DNA from: Bacilli bacterium
Lineage (GTDB): Bacteria; Bacillota_I; Bacilli_A; RFN20; CAG-288
Length of the DNA: 64,000 nucleotides
NCBI GenBank assembly: GCA_022647725.1
Contig: JALCLG010000001.1
Location: forward strand, 936,931 to 1,000,930
Direction: 5' to 3'
Shown: one piece after another, positions 59,001-64,000 of the stretch
Numbering within the stretch: position 1 is the first letter of the stretch
Layout of the letters: each line of letters starts with the position of its first letter
Program-made: the position numbers and the translations under genes
Notes under the pieces: generated by a model
The model's input: only the letters and a program-made list of their open reading frames with translations
The model's database searches: none
Told to the model about the DNA's origin: nothing

Positions 59001-59984
59001 TTATTGCTCATTATGCACGGAATGGATAACCTTAAGGTAGTCTTCCAAGGACGTGCAATGGACTAAAGCCAGCCGGATTTCGGAGCAATTCTCAAAGCCG
59101 CGGACATAATGCGTGGAGATGCCCCGCATGATATCGCTGGCCCGCTTTGGGTCTTTGATGGCAAAGATCAGCCGCAGATGTTTCTCTAAGTCGGAAAGCT
59201 GCCTTTCCAGGCTGGATTCCAAAAGAGGCAATCCTTCTTCTTTCCGGACCAGATCTTCGAAGACCTTCGGATAGCCGATAGCCCTTTGGCCGATCATCAC
59301 GGCATCGGCACCGGTCTCTTCTAAGACCTTGTCGGCATTGGTCTCATCGATCGAGCCGTTGGCAATCACCGGAATGGAGACAGCTCTCTTGATCTTGGCA
59401 ATCTCATCATAGTGAACCGGTCCGCTGAAGAGTTCCTTGCGGGTTCTGCCGTGGACGGCAATGGCCGCTACGCCGACAGCTTCCAGCCGCTTAGCTAACG
59501 CTGGCATATCCAGGATGGATGAAATGCCCAGCCGGACCTTGATCAGGACCGGCTTATGGGAGATCTTGCAGAGTTCTCCCATCAGTTCCACCAGTTCATC
59601 GGGTCTGGCTAACCAGGCCGAGCCGGCATTCTGTCGGATCACTTTGGGAACGGGGCAGCCGCAGTTGAAATCCAGGAAATCATAGTCTCCCTCTTGCTCA
59701 AAGAGCGGGACGGATCTCAGGATGACGTCCTTCTTGCCGCCGAAGATCTGCAGCGCCAGCTTGGAATCCGGACAGTTCTTCTTATCCAGCCGGGTATCAT
59801 GGATATCCTGGAGGGTGGCCTGACTCTGATAAACCAGGGCTTCACAGGAAGACATCTCGGTATAGACCAAAGAGGCGCCGTTGTCGCTGGCCATCTTCCG
59901 CAAGGAGTAATCGGTGAATCCCGCCAAGGGTGCTAAGACATAGCGGTCTTTAAGGGCAATGCCGGCAATGGAAAAGCCAATCAT
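59001..59984 (-). CDS. dusB: tRNA-dihydrouridine synthase (DusB-like)
   Basis: 327 residues, TIM-barrel flavoprotein that reduces uridines in tRNA. Motifs: LAPLAGFTDYSLRKMA, DFNCGCPVPKVIRQNAGSAW with the catalytic Cys, VLIKVRLG, VHGRTRKELFSG and IPVIANGSI. Start overlaps the stop of the DUF3137 gene (ATGA). Confidence 0.93.
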   Translation of the reverse strand: MIGFSIAGIALKDRYVLAPLAGFTDYSLRKMASDNGASLVYTEMSSCEALVYQSQATLQDIHDTRLDKKNCPDSKLALQIFGGKKDVILRSVPLFEQEGDYDFLDFNCGCPVPKVIRQNAGSAWLARPDELVELMGELCKISHKPVLIKVRLGISSILDMPALAKRLEAVGVAAIAVHGRTRKELFSGPVHYDEIAKIKRAVSIPVIANGSIDETNADKVLEETGADAVMIGQRAIGYPKVFEDLVRKEEGLPLLESSLERQLSDLEKHLRLIFAIKDPKRASDIMRGISTHYVRGFENCSEIRLALVHCTSLEDYLKVIHSVHNEQ

Positions 59985-60934
59985 AGCTGACCTCCCTCGT
60001 CGTTAACAAAGAATTCGTGATCAAGCCTCAGTTCACTGACGAAATAAGCCATCGGCAGGATGCTGTCGACAAAGACGTTCATATCCTGATTGATGTCTTT
60101 GGTAGGTTCCAACGCAAAGGTCGTCTGATAGCCGGAGATGACGACCACCAGTTCCCGGTTCCGGAAAAGGAAGGTGAAGCAACCGCCCGGGAAGGCTTTC
60201 TTGATGGCCAGCAGGGCTTCCATCACCGGCGGGGTGATGAGATAGAAGGCCGTTTCCGGATCCTGAGAATAGACATTGAAGACCTTATTGAATTCGATGC
60301 TCTCGAATTCAATGGCGTTGCCTTTGAGGAAGTCAGAACCTTGGCAGACCTTGACCGGAACCTTGGCGGTTTTGTTTAAGACAAACGAGAAGACGGAGCC
60401 GGCAAAGTCCGTGACGGTGGAGGTGGATTTTCCGCTGGACTGGGTATGCGTGCAGAGAACGTCGCAGCCGGCACAGCTGACGCCGAGATAGGATCCTTTG
60501 AGGAAGTCTTCCTGGTAGAGGGTCGTCACTGGGAAGCAGTCCAGTCCTTTTAAATACTCGGGTGAGAAGCCGGTCTTAGAATAATACACGGCATCCTTAC
60601 CATAAATTGCTTTCATGACTTTAGGCTCAACAACTTCGACAAAAGCCTGTCGCTTACGATTCTTGAATGTCCCAAAGACAGTGCAGGCAAGGACGATGCC
60701 GGCAAAGAGTGAGAAGATGAGCGGCCAAGGCTGGCTGGTGACAAAGAAGATGGCCAGTCCGATGCCTAAGCCTAACAGCAATGGAAAAAAGGAGACGGCA
60801 AAGCGGGCGGCATTGTCTTTCTTCCTGAATTCCTCCAAAGCAGTCGTCGTAGCGTTATCCGTGAGAATGGCAGACAGATCGGCCATGACCTTAGGATCCG
60901 ATTTGACCGACTGAGAAAACTCGGCTAACGTCAT
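59981..60934 (-). CDS. DUF3137-like membrane protein
   Basis: 317 residues with two adjacent membrane segments (about 46-66 and 71-92) and a long C-terminal soluble domain that resembles DUF3137 (VTTLYQEDFLKGSYLGVSCA). Overlaps genes on both sides by four bases. Function unknown. Confidence 0.7.
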   Translation of the reverse strand: MTLAEFSQSVKSDPKVMADLSAILTDNATTTALEEFRKKDNAARFAVSFFPLLLGLGIGLAIFFVTSQPWPLIFSLFAGIVLACTVFGTFKNRKRQAFVEVVEPKVMKAIYGKDAVYYSKTGFSPEYLKGLDCFPVTTLYQEDFLKGSYLGVSCAGCDVLCTHTQSSGKSTSTVTDFAGSVFSFVLNKTAKVPVKVCQGSDFLKGNAIEFESIEFNKVFNVYSQDPETAFYLITPPVMEALLAIKKAFPGGCFTFLFRNRELVVVISGYQTTFALEPTKDINQDMNVFVDSILPMAYFVSELRLDHEFFVNDEGGQL

Positions 60935-61392
60935 GCTTTCCTGCCTTCTTTAAGCTGGGCTAATAAAGCTAAGGCCTCATCCTCATTGAGACAGGTGACG
61001 CCCAGGCTTTTCAGTTTCCTGGCCGTAATCCCCATGCCGGGGATGACCTTGTTGTCAAAGGCACCGTCGTGGATGGTATGGACGCCACAGCTCGGGCTCC
61101 GTTCCTTCAGGATCGCTAATTTGATGTTGTACAGCCGGCAGATGCTGGCGGCCCAATAGGCGCCGTCATGGTAGCTGTCCGTGACATCCCGGCCATCCAC
61201 AGTCAGGACTTTGTCGCCGACGATCTCACTGGGCTTACGGGGTGTCTTGAGGCCACCGGAAACCTCCGGACACATTGGAATCAAATCATAGTATTTGGCT
61301 AATTCCAAGAGGCCTTTGACTTCTTTGCTTTGGCCATCATAGCGGACAGGCTGTCCGATCAGACAGGCCGAGATCAGTACTTTTTCTTTCAT
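60931..61392 (-). CDS. DUF523 family protein
   Basis: 153 residues. DUF523 motifs: LISACLIGQPVRYDG, MCPEVSGGLKTPRKPSEI, AILKERSPSCGVHTIHDG and PGMGITA. Conserved Cys residues (Cys10, Cys41, Cys in SPSCG) suggest an iron-sulfur site, as in bacterial thiouracil desulfidases of this family. First gene of the operon leading to dusB. Confidence 0.85.
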   Translation of the reverse strand: MKEKVLISACLIGQPVRYDGQSKEVKGLLELAKYYDLIPMCPEVSGGLKTPRKPSEIVGDKVLTVDGRDVTDSYHDGAYWAASICRLYNIKLAILKERSPSCGVHTIHDGAFDNKVIPGMGITARKLKSLGVTCLNEDEALALLAQLKEGRKA

Positions 61393-61445
61393 AACCTGAT
61401 TATTCTAGCTTATCTCAAAAGATTAAGGAAGTTATCTTCGAAGGC

Positions 61446-62375
61446 TTACAGGGATTTTTGACAGCGCCATAACGCCATAGGATGATGTTTTAAGTCTTCT
61501 GATTCGAATAACAGTTCCGGATGATACTCTTTTGCCTGGAAGAGACTTATGAATTGCTTTTCCTTGGCATCAAGCACGAGCAAGGATTTCAGAAAAGCAA
61601 TAACCTTGTTTTTCGCTATCTCAAGCTTAAAATCATCATTTGCCGAAAGCACAGGTCTCAATTCTGATTTGCATTTTTCCAATGAAATTTCCTGAATATT
61701 ATGATAATCCACATTCTCGATGGCTTTATTTCCACCTATCATATTGTAAAAGACAAGACATCGTCTCAGTTGCTTAAGGTCTTGTACTTTTTCGTTGATT
61801 ATCATGCTATGAATATCATATAAGTCTCGAGGTGCAGCTCGTGAAAGAAGAGCATTGATTTTACTGGCATAGAGCTCTATGGGGTCTAAAGTCAGTATTT
61901 CAAATCCCTGCTCTTTCCCAAGAAAACAAAGCGGCTTTTTTACAAGCGGGAAAACATGGCACCGATCCATAAAATTGATTTCTATTTGTATCTTATCAAG
62001 GTTATTGGCAAAGTTGCGATAATGAAATTCCAAAGGAAGCAAGGCATAATAATTGCGGGGAATCTTAGCATATTGATAATCCTGTGCATGCAGATAGGAA
62101 ATTAATAATTTTTTGATCTTTTCTCGTTCCGCAAATGTTTCTTCTTTTGAAAGATTTTTTGCAAAATCCAAATCAATATCGAGAGAAAGCCGTGGAATTC
62201 TTTTTTCAGTCAGATTGATGGCAGTGCCTCCCTTTAATGCGAGAAGGTTCTCAAAATATGGGTTTTGATTTAGAAAGCGAAGAATCTCGATAAGCCGAAG
62301 TGATTTTTCTAAAACATCTTTTAAAAATCCAGTCTTCTCAGACAAAATGGTCATATAGGGTCGTGAATAATTCAT
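61446..62375 (-). CDS. abiEii: AbiEii-like nucleotidyltransferase toxin
   Basis: 309 residues. Nucleotidyltransferase motifs: ALKGGTAINL (GG[ST]) and RLSLDIDLDF (SxDxDxxF), plus a Lys/Asp-containing region APRDLYDIHSM typical of AbiEii. It is the toxin of type IV AbiE systems, acting by nucleotide transfer to tRNA. Start overlaps the antitoxin stop (ATGA). Confidence 0.88.
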   Translation of the reverse strand: MNYSRPYMTILSEKTGFLKDVLEKSLRLIEILRFLNQNPYFENLLALKGGTAINLTEKRIPRLSLDIDLDFAKNLSKEETFAEREKIKKLLISYLHAQDYQYAKIPRNYYALLPLEFHYRNFANNLDKIQIEINFMDRCHVFPLVKKPLCFLGKEQGFEILTLDPIELYASKINALLSRAAPRDLYDIHSMIINEKVQDLKQLRRCLVFYNMIGGNKAIENVDYHNIQEISLEKCKSELRPVLSANDDFKLEIAKNKVIAFLKSLLVLDAKEKQFISLFQAKEYHPELLFESEDLKHHPMALWRCQKSL

Positions 62376-63112
62376 GTCATCTCCTTGTCTAGGTAAATGG
62401 CTATCTTTTCAGGAATCATCAGCCGCCACGTCTTATCTAAATGGCTTCTTGCAGAATCTCCTGGAAGCAGATAATCCACTTTCTTAGTAATCTTTGCTCG
62501 GCATTCCGAATAGAAAGCATCGGACAGAGGCAAGGAAGAACGGAACAGAGAAAAGAAATACCCTGCCTTCTTGTAAAGAACAGTTTTGTTTTCTTCTTGC
62601 AACCGTTGTCTCAGTTTGGCTTCGTCTACAAACGTGACGACTTCCAGAGCCGAGAGAACCTCTTCCAGGCCACCGGCTTTTTCCAAATGGCTGAAGCAAT
62701 CCAGAAGAGTCTTCTCAAGGCTGGTGACACGGATGCTTTCGGAGGCAATCCAATCGACTCCGTTTGGCTTACGATAGCGAACCCATCCATAAGTCTTCCC
62801 CTCGAATTCAAAGTCCACGAATCGCGTGGTGCTGCCTACCGACAGCGTATGAAACACCTGATTCGCTAAGCCGTAATATTCCAGAGCCGAATGAAGGCAA
62901 AGAAAGGAAGAGGCGGAGACACGGCTGGCAATCTGAAAAGGGGAAGCAAAGACATCTCCGGTGGTGATATCCACAGGAGAATAAAGATTGTTCCTTATTT
63001 TGATGATGCTTCCGTTACGCACCTTGGACTGAAGCCAGTTCTCGTAGCCTTTCTTCGTTTTGAAACGGTCACAGAGTTCCTCCCTTCCAAATACTATTGG
63101 CAATATTTCCAT
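62372..63112 (-). CDS. abiEi: AbiEi-like antitoxin/repressor
   Basis: 246 residues. N-terminal winged-helix region (residues 1-50: KTKKGYENWLQSKVRNGSII), followed by the AbiEi core (SSFLCLHSALEYYGL, RVTSLEKTLLDCF). Such proteins counteract AbiEii and repress the operon. GGGAGG-type SD is absent; AGAGGAC precedes ATG 63112. Confidence 0.85.
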   Translation of the reverse strand: MEILPIVFGREELCDRFKTKKGYENWLQSKVRNGSIIKIRNNLYSPVDITTGDVFASPFQIASRVSASSFLCLHSALEYYGLANQVFHTLSVGSTTRFVDFEFEGKTYGWVRYRKPNGVDWIASESIRVTSLEKTLLDCFSHLEKAGGLEEVLSALEVVTFVDEAKLRQRLQEENKTVLYKKAGYFFSLFRSSLPLSDAFYSECRAKITKKVDYLLPGDSARSHLDKTWRLMIPEKIAIYLDKEMT

Positions 63113-63134
63113 GGTTTTGTCCTCTAAATACTAT
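63089..63134. repeat. direct repeats at the AbiE promoter
   Basis: AAATACTAT occurs at 63089-63097 (within the first codons of abiEi) and 63126-63134 (upstream of the start), 37 bp apart. They flank the ribosome binding site and could be sites for autoregulation by AbiEi. Confidence 0.35.
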
Positions 63135-63268
63135 ATCTATTCTAAAACACTTTAATAATAAAGTAAAATGGTACAAAAGAAGTAATAACCTTTATTTTGG
63201 TCCGTTGCCGAAAGAAACCATTTGTTCCTACCTCATCTTGTCTTAAAATAAAGCAAGTGAAACAGCCC

Positions 63269-64000
63269 ATGACAGAAAATATCAAGGATAAAGGGGACTG
63301 GTCTTCGGTCTTTGCCTTTGACCGGAAGGTCCTCAAGAAACAGGCCAAAAAGGAACTGAGCGTCAATTACTGGCGCAATGTTTTCATTGCGGCCATCACC
63401 TTCATCACCGTCACCGGCCTGATGAATCAGCTCCTGGTCCGGTTAGCCAACCTCGGCTCCAACACGGTGCTATCCGACTTCTCCAACTGGACCCTGATGA
63501 AATACATCATCCACTTCTATAGCCCGGATTTTTTGGCCTCCGGCACCTCCTTGGATACCTTCCTGGATTACCTTCTTTCCATCATCTTCAACGCCATGAC
63601 CAGTCAGATCTCCTTCCCCTTCTATGTCGCCTATTCCGTTTATAAGGAAGGCTTCCAGACGGCCACCCAGGTCTTCTATGTCCTCTTTGGCTCCCTGATC
63701 TATTTCTCGTTTGTCCTTTTCCTTATTCATCCCATCCATGTCGGCGGCAAGAAATACTTCCTGGAACGGGAAGAACAGGGAAAAGCCGGCACCAGCACCG
63801 TGCTAGGCGGCTTTAACCGCTACTATATCAATATCGTCATCACCAAATTCCTGAAATCCTTCTACACCTTCCTCTGGTCATTGACGATCGTGGGAGCCCC
63901 GATTGCCTATTACCGCTATTGGTTTGTGGATTACATCCTGGCCGACAACCCCAGCATCAACCCTCAGGAAGCCATCCGCTTAAGCAAGAAGATGACCCAA
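63269..64000 (+). CDS. DUF975-like membrane protein, truncated by window edge
   Basis: ATG 63269 opens 244 codons with no stop before the window end. N-terminal DFRKVLKKQAKKEL-like basic segment (here DRKVLKKQAKKEL), then membrane segments near residues 33-52, 96-125, 140-160 and 190-215. The pattern with HPIHVGGKKYFLE matches DUF975, a family of Firmicute membrane proteins of unknown role. The SD is weak. Confidence 0.75.
   Translation, partial: MTENIKDKGDWSSVFAFDRKVLKKQAKKELSVNYWRNVFIAAITFITVTGLMNQLLVRLANLGSNTVLSDFSNWTLMKYIIHFYSPDFLASGTSLDTFLDYLLSIIFNAMTSQISFPFYVAYSVYKEGFQTATQVFYVLFGSLIYFSFVLFLIHPIHVGGKKYFLEREEQGKAGTSTVLGGFNRYYINIVITKFLKSFYTFLWSLTIVGAPIAYYRYWFVDYILADNPSINPQEAIRLSKKMTQ

Noticed and set aside
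1..64000. CRISPR arrays, tRNA and rRNA genes
   Set aside because: No regularly spaced direct repeats and no recognisable cloverleaf or rRNA segments were seen on either strand.

Overview
The window looks like chromosome from a moderate-GC Gram-positive bacterium of the Firmicutes, most likely a gut-type member of the Bacilli or Erysipelotrichales; this is inference from gene content and style. Pointers are SD sequences close to AGGAGG, sigma-A type promoters, lipobox lipoproteins, an LtaS/MdoB-type phosphoglycerol transferase, a LytTR two-component system, a DUF975 protein and a NifJ-type pyruvate:ferredoxin oxidoreductase (anaerobic). TGA is used as a stop. No rRNA, tRNA or CRISPR array was recognised.

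Left part (1-15.7 kb). After four unrecognised leftward genes comes a very long leftward gene series ending at a clear terminator (2024-2061). In transcription order: an intracellular BspA-type leucine-rich repeat protein, two MIDAS-type VWA proteins, a PP2C phosphatase, a Hanks-type kinase, an unknown 339-aa protein, three paralogous small membrane proteins (the first broken by a GC-rich IS150-type insertion sequence), a 62-aa basic protein, a lipoprotein, two FtsX-like permeases and an ABC ATPase. A WYL-domain regulator is divergent from it across a region with a perfect palindrome. VWA/PP2C/kinase triads are known, but this combination with LRR, membrane mini-proteins and an ABC exporter is not one I recognise.

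AT-rich island (about 15.5-24.4 kb). Here are the WYL gene, a promoter followed by stacked hairpins (possible structured RNA) before a NYN-domain gene, and a compact leftward RiPP-like cassette: a consensus promoter, a 38-aa candidate precursor (22449-22565), an RRE-like/radical SAM/SPASM maturase and a UvrA-like ABC ATPase that could give self-protection. Two small unknown genes follow on the right.

Core and accessory genes (24.4-64 kb). NifJ is followed by three zinc-ribbon membrane proteins running into a sirtuin and two unknown proteins. Then come an operon with an M6 metalloprotease lipoprotein and two giant paralogous proteins each built of four repeats, a RloA/RloB (AbiL-like) pair, an ABC-2 exporter, a DUF1593 lipoprotein, an AgrC/LytTR-like two-component system, a possibly leaderless membrane-protein gene, a Ca2+ P-type ATPase, a phosphoglycerol transferase, a HAD phosphatase, a DEDDh exonuclease, a MNT-HEPN toxin-antitoxin pair with a four-site operator, a DeoR/1-phosphofructokinase operon, a DusB/DUF3137/DUF523 operon, an AbiE pair and a truncated DUF975 gene. 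Three known defence/TA modules and two candidate new systems share the window.
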